A stretch of 64,000 nucleotides of DNA from Epiperipatus broadwayi (Eukaryota; Onychophora; Udeonychophora; Euonychophora; Peripatidae), in contig JAQFVV010012442.1 in NCBI GenBank assembly GCA_028023455.1, positions 2,826,903-2,890,902 on the forward strand. The letters run 5' to 3'. Within the stretch, counting starts at the first letter, position 1. Every line of letters starts with the position of its first letter. Below the pieces are notes generated by a model that saw nothing but the letters and a program-made list of their open reading frames with translations, did not search any database and was not told the origin of the DNA. Shown here one piece after another: positions 1-13,230 of this stretch. A program made the translations under genes and the position numbers.

Positions 1-879
1 GGTGACTCTATATCTCCAAAACTTTTTACAGCAGAGCTGCAAGAAGTATTTTGTGCCTTAAAATGGGAAGCTAAGGGAGTGAAAGTAAATGGAGATTATT
101 TAAGTCATTTAGATTTTGCAGATGATGTAGTCGTTTTTGCAAATAATGTTTAAGAGTTACAGGAAATGTTGCAGGAGTTATCAGATGAAAGTAAAAAAGT
201 AGGACTAAAGATAAATGTTAAAAAGACTAAAGTAATATTTAATAGATTTTTTCAAAATACGAAAATAAAGTTTGATTATGATGAGTTAGAAGAAGTTAAC
301 AGTTACTAATACCTTGGTCAGATTATTAATATAGATGGAAACATAATGGATGAAATTAATCATAGAATTAAACTTGGTTGGAGTGATTTTGGTAGAAATA
401 ACTTGATACTAAAATGTAATATGCCTATGTGTTTGAAAAGGATGGTTTTTAACAAATGTGTTTTGATAGTTCTTACTTATGGATCTGAGACTTGGGCACT
501 TAATAGAAGAGCAATACAGAGACTTCAGACCACTCAAAGGAATATGGAGAGATGTATTTTGGGAGTAACAAGAAGGGATCGAAATCGCAATGTATGGGTA
601 AGACAACAAACAGGTGTTACTGACCTTATTGGAAAAATTAAAAGATTGAAGTGGAGTTGAGCTGGGCATATTGCTAGAAGAGATGATAATAGATGGACAA
701 TTGAAATTTTAGACTGGATTCCAAGAGATTGTAAAAGACCCAGAAAGAGACCACATGTGAGATGGATGGATGAAATAAGAAAATGTGCAGGAGTGTTGTG
801 GAGAAGAGAAGCTAAAGATTGGAGAAGATGGTTTAAACTTGGAGAGACCTTCATCCTGCAGTGGATTGATAATGGTTGA
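1..879 (+). pseudogene. RTE-clade LINE copy A: 3' half of reverse transcriptase ORF (cut by window edge)
   Basis: Frame 1 can be read from the first base to a TGA at 877-879, giving the second half of an RTE-type endonuclease/reverse transcriptase polyprotein. It opens with GDSISPKLF (RT motif before the catalytic box). The catalytic box SHLDFADDVVVFANN lies around 103-147. The RTE thumb and C-terminus follow: YGSETWALNRRAIQRLQTT, HIARRDD, and a closing ILQWIDNG. Three in-frame stops break it, at 151-153, 307-309 and 658-660; the last replaces a Cys codon kept in copies C and D. The protein in life would nick target DNA and reverse-transcribe its own RNA. The 5' part lies outside the window. 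Assignment to the RTE clade rests on protein motifs and on the (TGA)n tail directly after the stop. Confidence 0.93.
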
Positions 880-911
880 TGATGATGATGATGATGACAT
901 ATATATATATT
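877..911 (+). repeat. (TGA)n tail of RTE copy A running into (TA)n
   Basis: The ORF stop is the first unit of a TGATGA run (about 877-897), the normal 3' end of RTE LINEs. A short (TA)n run follows to about 911. The tail fixes the 3' boundary and orientation of copy A. Confidence 0.85.
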
Positions 912-2755
912 ATAATGGTCCACATAGAAAAGGAGTCTTAAACGTATCTGCACTACAAGGGCGCCATTTAGGCATTTGAACCTCGAAACTTTATAGTAGT
1001 AGGCAGATACATAAGTTAAGATTCAAAAAACAATTTTTTAATTTATTATAAATTGACCATTAGCCCATTGTCACTAGCTCAGGGAGTAGCAGAGATTTAA
1101 AACATTTTTTATAAGTTTTAATAAAGATTTACATTCTCAAAATATATTAATATCCAAAAAAAAGAATAAATAAAAGCCACTGCCAGTAATTAACACACAA
1201 ACATTTATTTATGCACATATATCATATTTAAAATTATTTTAATGTCAGTTTTACATTTTAAAATGTAACTTACATTTTTAACTTTGATTTTAGATTCTAA
1301 TTTACATTTTAACTTTTATAAGTTTGCACAGATGAGTTTACTATTTTATTTAGAATGTCGAGTATAGACTACATAGATTGCATTTGAAAAGAAAAAAAAA
1401 ATCTTCCCTTATTTTACCTTAGGCCAAAAGTTTGCAGTTAAACCAACATCAATCCATCTGATATATTGATGTATTCAATGTAAGATGAATATGGCAGCAC
1501 AAAATAGGTTAAAAGAAGAAATTGACTCTCATCCAGATAGGAATACTACATCTATCTGACAAGAAGAGCAATAAAAAAAACTCCATAGGAAGGGATTGTG
1601 GTTCTTTTTGCTGACTTACGATCCCATTCCATAGGCAAAAAGGGGGTGTGCGGCATATACTTCAATTCTGTGTGTAGCAAACCTCGTACTACATCTACTA
1701 ATTACACCAATATATCCATTCCATTGACCCAATTTAACTATGAAATGAATAACCTAAGATTACCCTCCCCTAATAAAACTTTACAAATCTATATAGCCAT
1801 TCACGCCTGACTTAAGTTTAACATTTATATCAGCTATTTAAAAGAATAAAAAAAAAATCAAAATAAAATTTAAAAGAACAAAAAAATAAATGGAAATTAT
1901 TTTAAAAAAAAATGCATCAAATAAAATTACTTATTAATAAATTAAGTTGGTCAGATAGGTAATACTATTTGCAATAATTTCTGACAGGTTTAGAATGTAG
2001 AGTTTGTTTTGAAAATGTTCATAAAGTTCTTATGATTTTTACAATGTTCCTCATTATCCATTGCTTTCCGTTTGGAATCCAGCATTAAATCCCCCGATGA
2101 TCCTGTGGTACTCAATATAGAAAAAAACAATGTTTCATTTCTTTTTTTTTATAACCACTGAAGGAATTGAAAGTGCGTCTTTCAATCTCTTCATCTCCAA
2201 CTCTCTGACTTAACACAACTCCATCTTCTCTTAAATTTTCTTTACTCACTAAAAATTTATTTCCAAACTTTTTATTTTATATGTAACTTTCAGATCCAAT
2301 GGACATTACATCATCGATGGTGATGATTCTTCCATTGAGGTCTGATTCCCCGATGGATTTCTTTCATTGGCCATTCTGTTCCTATTGTTTTTCCTCTCCT
2401 ATCTGACCCTTGCTTATGCATTTTGAAATGCCCAAGGGCTGGTTTACTTTTACTAATTACAATTAATCATTTCCATTTTATACAATAGAATTAATTAAAT
2501 TATTTTGCAAACTTAAAAATGTATTTTTATCTCTAAATCTTTATAAGTTTTTGCTTTTAAAATACTTTTTCTATTTTTAATAAAGTTTTATTTTAATAAT
2601 ATTTTTCATTTGTGTGAATTTATATAGATATGAGTTTAAGATAGAATTAATTTTCAATTGTTATGCTTAAAAAAAAAGAAGTTTTTAAATGCGAACTTTT
2701 TATTTTAATTTCATGTTTAATAAAAAAAATAATGTAAACGGTGTATGTGCCTGTT

Positions 2756-2758
<3 letters not shown>
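912..2758. other. Unassigned AT-rich intergenic sequence
   Basis: I see no supportable gene here. A 70-codon open frame at 1598-1810 has no recognisable motif and no transcript signals. The stretch 1590-1800 and the stretch 2280-2450 are less AT-rich than their surroundings and could be old repeat fragments, but nothing identifies them. Confidence 0.6.
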
Positions 2759-2786
<28 letters not shown>

Positions 2787-2990
2787 GATTCCAACCAGTA
2801 ACCACCTAAACATTCACTATGGACACTTAAAGATTGCAACTTGACTACAGAGTATGAAATATTGATACATTGAATTTTAAATAAACCTCTTTAAACATGA
2901 AATAAACATGTCACTGTAATGCAGACTAATAAATAGTCAATTAACATTACAAACTACAATACTTTTAAAATTGCCCATGTATTATATAGA

Positions 2991-3036
<46 letters not shown>
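2759..3036. repeat. Two (TA)n microsatellites
   Basis: (TA)n runs lie at about 2759-2785 and 2996-3036, separated by about 210 bases of unremarkable AT-rich sequence. Confidence 0.9.
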
Positions 3037-3039
<3 letters not shown>

Positions 3040-3473
3040 TGTTTGGTATGTTTAAAATAATCAGTTCAAAGTTTAAAATTCATGTGTTTAAAATTAAAAC
3101 ACATGTGCTACAATCATAGTTACAAAATTTTTTGTAACTGGTTTTATACTTACATATATAATTTTATTTTATTTTCTTGTGTTAAAAAAAATTTAAAGAC
3201 CCATGTACTACAGCCATAAGAAGACTGCTTATGTAAATTTTTTTCTTCAATGTAATCACCTGCACATCTGAAATTACTGTATCTGTCTATGCAACAGAAA
3301 TTCCTTTTTCTTCACTTCTACACCTACAACTAAGTATATGCATATCTTAATTTAGTTAATATTGAGTCTCATTTTCTTCTCTGCTGTGCTACTGTGCCAG
3401 ATTTGATATTAATTCTCATGTGCCATCATTGTTATGTTATTCATTACGTGTTTGATCTGGAGCTTAGATAATG

Positions 3474-3484
3474 GGTTCAAATCC
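3474..3484 (+). other. Pol III B-box-like match, possible SINE relic
   Basis: GGTTCAAATCC matches the tRNA B-box consensus GGTTCRANNCC exactly. I find no convincing A box 30-60 bases upstream and no cloverleaf, so this is at most a tRNA-derived SINE relic and may be chance. The surrounding 3037-3816 holds nothing else I can name. Confidence 0.25.
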
Positions 3485-3816
3485 AGCATGTTCCTAACCT
3501 AAATATCAGGCTAGATTTGGTTTGAAGTACGTTTCATTGAGCTCATGTTAGATGGATACACTTGTTTTGACAGGTAAACTATAGAGCTATTTAAGTTAGA
3601 TAGTTGGATTGGAAAACATGGATTTTTGAAAATTTCAGATTTTCTACATAATAGTTATCCATTAGAGAAGTTCTGGACTTGTCCTAGTATTTTTAATCTA
3701 ATGCTTGAATATTCTGGTACCTCAGTGATGAAGCCAGTAGCAGCACCTGGTCTAGGGTTGAGAATATTCTGCATAGCTTATTAAGAGCTTATTTGCGAGC
3801 TCTTTATAAAACATAT

Positions 3817-4758
3817 ACACCTGGATCTCATTGTATGCGGATTATTTTAATGCAATTTTGAAGTTATGTGATTCATGTTTCTTCTTAATATCTTTCATAT
3901 TTCACTATATTTATTAGATATCAAAAAAATTAAATTATTAATAATTTATTTTCACTTGAAATACTTTTTTTTTCATTAATATAACACTATATTAGCATCT
4001 AACGTGAATATGGCCTGAAGATGTATTTAGAAACTTAGCTTCTATGTAAATACCCTACTTATACTAATGAGTAAATAATAATAATAGATTTATATTTACA
4101 TATAAAAATATCACAATAAAGTTTCAAAAAACTTAAACTTTTAAAACATATTTTGTTATATATAACAAAAATAAATCTTTTTTTAAAATAAAAAATGAAG
4201 ATTTTATAAACTGAAAATAATCTTTCTAATGATGATGTGTAATCTTTTTTGTTTTGATTGCAATTTCATTTTTTTAATATAGATACAGAAAACTGTTAAC
4301 ACAACACAAGACTGAAACTGGTGCTAGTTGTACATCACATCACAAATAAAAATAAAGTGGCTAACAGGTTTCTCTGGGGATAATTGCTGAGAGATTCTTG
4401 ACTTCGTTTAAGGAGAAGCCACAATACATCACATCACATCGAATCTGATTTCTTACCAGTTTATAAACAAAGGATAGCGTTAATGATTAAAATATGTATG
4501 AAAAATGTAAATTTAAATACTGTAATAAATTAAAAACATAAAAAAAGTTTGTCTTTTATTAATTTTTTTCAAATATTTGAAATTTTTTATTAGTCATACT
4601 TTATTTGTTTATTTTTTTAATGCAAATTTTATAGTAATTTTTCCTTTTTGATTTGCTTTTATGGGAATTCTGAAGGTAAGTTAAGTCTATTTTTGTGCAA
4701 TTTTTTTTAATGCAGGTTTTCTGTGGAACATATATACCACATAAAATGAGATCCAGGT

Positions 4759-4760
<2 letters not shown>
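3817..4760. mobile_element. Non-autonomous DNA transposon with terminal inverted repeats, copy 1
   Basis: The left end reads ACACCTGGATCTCATT (3817-3832) and the right end is its exact reverse complement (4745-4760). The match continues less perfectly for about 12 more bases on each side. A second copy lies in inverted orientation at about 41,597-42,482 and aligns along most of the length, which confirms a mobile family. No transposase frame is visible, so it would depend on an enzyme supplied in trans. Flanking AT-rich sequence makes the target-site duplication ambiguous (TA or TAT possible). The superfamily cannot be decided. Copy 1 carries an extra segment at about 4343-4441 that copy 2 lacks. 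Confidence 0.75.
4343..4441 (+). repeat. Insertion inside the DNA transposon, a dispersed repeat flanked by a short duplication
   Basis: Copy 2 of the host transposon (41.6-42.5 kb) lacks this segment. The motif TACATCACATCAC stands on both sides (about 4330-4342 and again at the 3' end), as for a target-site duplication or a repeated tail. The 3' half, beginning near 4381 (ATTGCTGAGAGATTCTTGAC), recurs at about 61,339-61,396 with the same ACATCACATCAC end. It is probably a small SINE-like or MITE-like repeat, but I see no pol III boxes. Confidence 0.6.

Positions 4761-4766
<6 letters not shown>

Positions 4767-4820
<54 letters not shown>
4767..4820. repeat. (TA)n microsatellite
   Basis: This (TG/TA)n run separates the right end of the DNA transposon from the 5'-truncated RTE copy B; both abut it directly. 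Confidence 0.95.
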
Positions 4821-4823
<3 letters not shown>

Positions 4824-5506
4824 AAAGTAGGACTAAAGATAAATGTTAAAAAGACTAAAGTAATGTTTAATGAATTCTCTCAAATTATGAAAATAAAGAT
4901 TGATTATGATAAGTTAGAAGTTGTTAACAATTTCAAATACCTTGGTCAGTTATTAATACAGATGTAAACAAAATGGATGAAATTAATCATAGAATTAAAC
5001 AAGGTTGGAGTGCTAATGGTAGAAATAACTTGATACTAAAATGAAATGTGCCTAGGTTTTTGAAAAGGATGGTATTTAATAAGTTGTTTTACTAGTTCTT
5101 ACTTATGGATCTGAGAATTGGACACTTAATAGAAGACCAATGCAGAGATTTCAGACCACTCAAAAAAGTATGGATAAATGTGTGTTGAGAGTAATAAAAA
5201 GAGATCAAAATTATTATATATGGGTAAGAGAACAACCAGGTGTTACTGACCTCATTGCAAAAATTAAAAGACTGAAATGGAGTTGTGCTGGACATATTGC
5301 CAGAAGAAATGATATAGATGGACAATCTTTAACTGGAGTCAGAGAGATTGTAAAAGGCTCAGAAGGAGACAACATATGAGATGGATGGGTGAAATTAAAA
5401 AGTCTTCAGGGATCATGTGGAGAAGAGAAGCTAAAGACTGGAGATGGACTGAACTTGGAAGGACAGTCATCCTGCAAAGGATTGATAATGTTTAATGATG
5501 TTGATG
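4821..5506 (+). pseudogene. RTE-clade LINE copy B: 5'-truncated reverse transcriptase tail
   Basis: The homology starts immediately after a (TA)n tract, at the equivalent of GLKINVKKTKVMFN (just after the RT catalytic box). It runs to the end of the family ORF (near 5490) and a short, mutated TGATG tail. Recognisable blocks are NFKYLGQL, LNRRPMQRFQTTQK-like and VREQPGVTDLIAKIKRLKWS followed by CAGHIARRND. The reading moves between frames at least twice (near 4965 and 5080), so it is a dead copy. The upstream ATG and the TA-repeat translation that seem to extend the frame belong to the transposon and microsatellite, not to the LINE. Confidence 0.88.
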
Positions 5507-6750
5507 TTCTTATCTATGATAATAGTGATTTATCCCTTAGTTTGGGGGAACTAATCAAGTAATACATCTTCAACCAAAGATAAACAATGATGTTATATAT
5601 AATAATGGATATTTAATCTACATAGTTAACGTCATGTTTATTTTGTAATCTTAATTTTTTTTTCAATAGTCTTGTAAATAATGGGTCATATCATGAATTT
5701 TTACCTTTTGGTAAAGGAGATTGGAACCATAAGATTATTTAATTGATGATATGCTAGAGGTTCATACTTGGCACATGCTATTTATTTTTTATTTTTTTGT
5801 TGCTAAAATATTTTATTCATAATTCATTTTGTCATAGTTAAATAAATGTTGAACAATTTGTTTGCGATATTCTGTTCTCTCATTTATTGATTCAACTTTA
5901 CATTCAACAGTGAACTATCGAGATTAAAATGCACACACACACACTTTTTCTTTATACAATAGTTCTATAACAAATTGAATACCAATAGTGCTAGTTGTAA
6001 TCTATATAAAGGTGCAGAAGTTGCCATGTGTATATGTTCATCCCTGTTAAGAGAGTCGAGCGCGCATTCTCCCTGGGTTTAAAAACTGGGGCATAATGTA
6101 ACCAAAAAATGGGGTGTGAGATGGATGAACTAACCCAAATTGTATCTATATTTAATAAACAGGTTATAGCTAGTCAATTGAACGTGAATGCAATCATTCG
6201 TTATGTACTTCCTCGCGTATTTTCAACTTCCTGCCCAAAGATCCTAGGTCCGACAATAGACAGACGCGGACACTGATAGCTTCAAAACCACAGGATTGAA
6301 TACAAGATATATTAATGGGAAGTAACATATACACACACCTAGTTATATAATTATGCCTATATGAATACATGTTAGTATAAATGCACAAATCAATAAGGGT
6401 AGAATTTTAATGTAATAGGGAATACATTTTAGAGCAATTAGCAGCCGAAATTAATGAAAATTAGGATAGATAATGAGGAACAGATCTCTTTTTAGATATT
6501 CCTATCTTTATAATTTCACTAAACTTTTCTCAACCTATTTCTCGATTATTATTATTTTTAAGTTTATAGGCATAAAATGCATGTTGCATGCAATATGAGA
6601 GTATGTGCATGTACTGAGTGTTTATTTCAACATTAGACTGTTTCTATGATATGAGATTTCTATTTACCCACTAGATATATGAACATACACATATTACGCT
6701 ATATAATATTAAGTTTAAGTTTTATTAAGGGGACAGGGTAAGAACATTTG
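5507..6750. other. Unassigned AT-rich sequence
   Basis: I see no gene. At 6040-6130 there is a less AT-rich patch (GAGAGTCGAGCGCGC) that could be a worn repeat, but it has no second copy in this window. Confidence 0.55.
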
Positions 6751-8967
<2,217 letters not shown>

Positions 8968-10259
8968 GAATAACCAGGAAATGCAATAATTTTTCCATAT
9001 TTTAACACTTAGCTATAATCATTTGGATTCCCCGTTTCAAAGTTAGCATAAACGCTTAGTTACTACAAAACAATAGTCAGAGAAGACATGGTAAATACAA
9101 TATATTTAATACTGTACTTCTTTCAGTGTAATATAATACCTCATGATTCAGAATATAGGACAAAAAATTTAATTAGTTACACACGGCATGCTGATGAATC
9201 TTTTTCTCTACCATAAGTTGGTATATATATTGGCCTGTCTGGCATAATGTGTCTAGTTTTTGTGCCTAATTCATTACACGTTAAGCAAATTAAAACAATA
9301 GCACTATTTATTAATAGTGATATTTCAACATGCAGTTCTAATAATAATGTAAATATTACTAATCTATGTTTTCCACCATATGGGTACAGACATTATAAAA
9401 TTTTCATGCAAAGCCTTAAATACAGGCTACTGAGCTAAACGTTAATTGAAAATTTAAAATTAATGTATAATAAAAACTCGCTCTCGTGTAAAATTGTTAA
9501 TGTTTTTTTTTTTTTAAAAAGCTGACCAATCAGTTAAGAGAGAGAGGATATTAGTTTTTAGTTTTTGGAATCTATTACATAACAGTAAAAAAGCTAATGG
9601 TATAAACACTTGGCCTATTTAGTAGTATCTGTGTTTATTTTATTAATGCATATGTCTCAGCATTAGATTAATTGAATTTAGGGGGGCAAAAACCTTCAAG
9701 ATAGCCTTATAATAGAAATATTAAAAAAAAAAAATACATTTTTTAGAAAATAGTTTTCTGGTAAATATTATGCTTTGATTCTTTTAGGACTTAAAATAAT
9801 CGAGTATTTATATTCCACATTTATCTCCTTGAAGATATTATTACTATAATATTATTTGCATGATAAACGAACATCATTGTTTTGCTAACAAATATGAGTC
9901 AAGCAGAGTGGTGACTGTATCTGCTCTTCATCATCGACTTTAAAGTCATGAAACTTCATAGTTTGTCCTCTTAGCAGTCTAATGCTTACCGTTCAGCTAT
10001 TCATTTTCCCCATCAACTATAGACAATCTATTACATTCTATTTTATTTCTTAGTAAAATAAAAAAAGTACTCTTTATTATAGTACTATGTCCCAAAAATT
10101 TCAAATATAAGATTAAAAAAAGGTCACTTAAAATTCTAACTATCAAATTTGCAAATCATACTAAGTGAAATATTATTCGAGTATTTTGGAAGACAGGATA
10201 AATGTATCTGTAAATAATGTATTTTCTTTAAAAATTTACAATCATGAAAGACAAACTAA
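8968..10259. other. Unassigned AT-rich sequence
   Basis: No coding, RNA or repeat signal could be supported; short open frames here lack motifs. Confidence 0.55.
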
Positions 10260-12482
10260 ATTATGTCCAGCAAGAATGGCTACTGAAGACAGTCATTGGG
10301 GCTGAAGACTGAAAGGTAATAATGGGGTTAAAAACAGAAGTTGCTAATAATTAGCTAAGTGTTAATAAAGGCTGCGGATTAATGCCATTATTGGTTGATA
10401 TCTAACCAGAAAGTTTAGTAACATTTTGCTAATTAAAATCTACTTTCTAATGTTAATGGATGCGTTAATGTATTTTGTACACTTAAAAGACAATGTAAGG
10501 ATGCAATTGATTACAAATGCACTAATATTGATTATATAAACAAAAAGTGAAATAAGAACATTGTAAAAATTAACTATATATCAGATAGACATATACAACT
10601 AATTGCAGTATTCAAATTAAGAGAATGTAACTAAAGTTATAATTTAGATTTACTTCCCAACAAGTTATTACTGTGATGAAGAAATGAATGAATTTTATGG
10701 AGATGCACTAATTGTTTTTGATCAAACAAAACATTATTTAGAATTAACACTGATGATTTCCATGCTATAGTTGATAAATGATTGCAGATAAAAAAATGTT
10801 AGTAACATTGCTTCTGATAAGTGAAATGAAACAGGAATTGAGGAATTCATAGACATAAAAATTGTGTACATGAAGAATTATTTTGGAAAAAAAAATGCTA
10901 AAAAGGAAATAAATATGGAAATATATAAAAAACAATATTGCAAGATTGTATTGCATTTTGACTAAGCACACAAAATATATTTGTCGAGATTGTGATATTT
11001 ATGGTACATTCACTGCATGAAATGCACAACGATTAATGAGAAGAAAGATATGTGTTAATGCAAAATTTTAACAATATGACTATGAATTAAAACTACATTA
11101 ACAGTAGCCATTCCTCACTGTCAAAAATATTGCAATAAATTATATTAAAACTTGTGAATCATTTTAATATATTAATAATAATTTAAATATGGTTCAGACT
11201 TGGCAATGTTAATAAGATGGTTACTGATAATCGCTAGAAAACTTTTGAAAAAAATAGATGATAATAAAAAGACACCAGATTATCAAAAAAATTTCCATTG
11301 AGACAAGAATATGTAAAAAAAAAATGAAAATTTTAAAAATTAATCCATTAAAAAGAATTATAAATGTGCATTTCTATAAAATAGTATAACAAAGATTAAG
11401 CAATGATATAACAAAATAAAACTTTGAATTGGTGAGAAAATCTAGAAAAAAAAAAACAAGAATGATCAAAAATGTAAAATAATGACTTTGGTATTGAAAG
11501 AAACGTTGTATAACCAATTAGAAAAGAATATGGAGAGCAACTAATAGAAGAAATGACATTTCTGCAAGGTGGGGAGATTTGGGTACTGAACTATAAAGTA
11601 ATAAAAACAAATTATTCCCCATAATTACGACATCTTTGAATCGCGAAATAGTGAAGCATTTTCAATGAGGAGTTAGTGAAAGACAAAGGTCCAAGAAATG
11701 AACGAATTACTACTGATATTACATATATGTATTAAATAGATTGTTTTGTACAAGAGGGGTCAGATTGACTTTAGGTCTACATGCGTGTGATGAGAATCTC
11801 GACCTCAAGGTGGCCTTTGAACATTCCATCATCAGATTTTCAATTGGATGAAAGGTTGAAGAGTTGATTTGTGGAGTGAATTGAAACCTGCCAATTGAAG
11901 TATGAGGATTGGCTATCTTAATATATATCTGAGCACTTATTGCATATATGGATAGAGATGATAATCTGGACTAATTGATGATTGCTGGTTTAGCATTAAA
12001 TACTTTTTATTGGTGATTATTTATCTTTTTGACATATATATGTTCAAGTGTATTAGTCTTATGAGATTGAGTGGAGTGTGGTGCATCAGGTGAAAGTCTA
12101 TGCTCATATACCTTATATATTACAGATATTTTAAAGAATCAGATGAAGCATTAGAAAAATGGTTGTGAAAGCCATATGCCAAATGTTTAAATTATAAGGA
12201 CGTATCATATGATTGATACCATACAGCAGTAACATTGATATTGAAGAAAGAGTATAAAAATAGCAAAAATTGTAGGCCTATTAGTTTTCAATTACTAAAA
12301 CAATCGCAATCCATCTGCAATGAATTTCAGATTTTTCCCAAACAGAAGAACCAGCACAATTTAAGAGTGTTCTGCTCTATAGCCATTTTCGTTTGTAAGC
12401 ATGACTAAGATGTTTCAAGCTTTGGATCGCCATGAAAATGACATATTTTGAAGCATATTCATCAAAATTCAACAGTAATTTT
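10260..12482 (+). pseudogene. Ancient RTE-clade LINE copy F, 5' part (endonuclease and first half of RT)
   Basis: This is a heavily decayed RTE copy, recognised only by patchwork protein similarity to copies C and D. At about 10,290-10,390 the DNA resembles the start of the family ORF. At about 10,674-10,760 the frame DEEMNEFYGDALIVFDQTKH matches the endonuclease block SDEVVEDFYMDVQKAFDQSK. Near 11,690 GPRNERITTDI matches VPGNDGIIIDI. From 12,230 to 12,350 the order of blocks is the same as in the family (NAVILIFKK-, PISLLS-, DFHQPREHAGFKS-like). Near 12,405-12,480 KMFQALDRHENDIF aligns with the family's VIKALNHQGIDPGYCHIF. It then stops at a TAA microsatellite; the rest of the ORF resumes at 19,785. 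A non-RTE repeat interrupts it at 11,725-12,122. Confidence 0.72.
11725..12122 (+). repeat. Dispersed non-coding repeat R1, inserted in RTE copy F
   Basis: About 400 bases interrupt copy F between the IIIDIL and following blocks. Related sequence occurs at 46,520-46,795 (long match, same strand), in part at 31,200-31,590 and 35,305-35,462, and as a short end fragment at 55,424-55,460. An anchor shared by three copies is GTGAAAGTCTNTGCTCATA followed by an AT-rich end. The short string GATATT stands on both sides of the insertion and may be the target duplication. There is no coding capacity; the class is unknown. Confidence 0.65.

Positions 12483-12567
<85 letters not shown>
12483..12567. repeat. 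(TAA)n microsatellite, left edge of the nested insertion block
   Basis: A pure TAA array exactly where RTE copy F is broken off. It is the left border of the block that ends at 19,768. Confidence 0.97.
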
Positions 12568-12590
12568 TGTGGTATATAAATCTATAACTG

Positions 12591-13043
12591 TTTTGCGCAC
12601 AGACAATGAAATTCTAAAATTTGATTTAATGTTAAGCTAAGTGCTTTCAGGAGATATGAAATCCCATGTTCACAGCTTTATGTGTTGTGAAAAAAATATC
12701 TGTGATGGATATTCTATTCAATTATATGTAAATTTGTGTGCGTTTTCAACCATAAGCAGCAAGTATTGTTTGTACAAAGAGAAATGATACAAAACGAAAG
12801 ATTAAAGAGACTTGCTACATAGAAGCAGACCCTACAGCAATTAATAGAAGAGAGACTTGCTTTTTCATATCAAGAAAATGGATGTTGTAAATGACACACA
12901 CAAATTTACATACATTTGCATAGAATATCCATCATAGGCATTTTTTTCATTACACGTCAATCTGTGAACATGGGAGTGCATATTTCCCGAAAGCGCTTAG
13001 TTTAACATAAAATCAAATTTTAGAGCTTCATTGTCTGTGCGCA

Positions 13044-13045
<2 letters not shown>
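12591..13045. mobile_element. Foldback/MITE-like element with about 160-bp inverted repeats inside TAA arrays
   Basis: The left arm (about 12,591-12,757) begins TTTTGCGCACAGACAATGAA and the right arm (about 12,893-13,045) is its imperfect reverse complement, ending TTGTCTGTGCGCAAA. The unpaired centre is about 135 bases. TAA arrays lie on both sides, so the element sits in, or was seeded with, a TAA microsatellite. No open frame is present. It would be mobilised in trans by a DNA transposase if still active. The arms differ at many positions, so the copy is not recent. Confidence 0.8.

Positions 13046-13230
<185 letters not shown>

Noticed and set aside
409-953. Minus-strand open frames across RTE copy A, including one of 139 codons
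   Set aside because: Shadows of the plus-strand RTE ORF; the plus strand shows ordered RT motifs and the minus strand none.
1598-1810. Possible 70-residue protein
   Set aside because: No motif, no signal peptide, no splice or poly(A) context; length is not remarkable.
3474-3484. tRNA gene
   Set aside because: Only a B-box match; no A box and no cloverleaf could be drawn. The same applies to 21,954-21,963.
4695-4967. A 90-residue protein joining a TA-repeat stretch to RT-like sequence
   Set aside because: The N-terminal part is transposon end plus microsatellite; only the part after 4821 is RTE.
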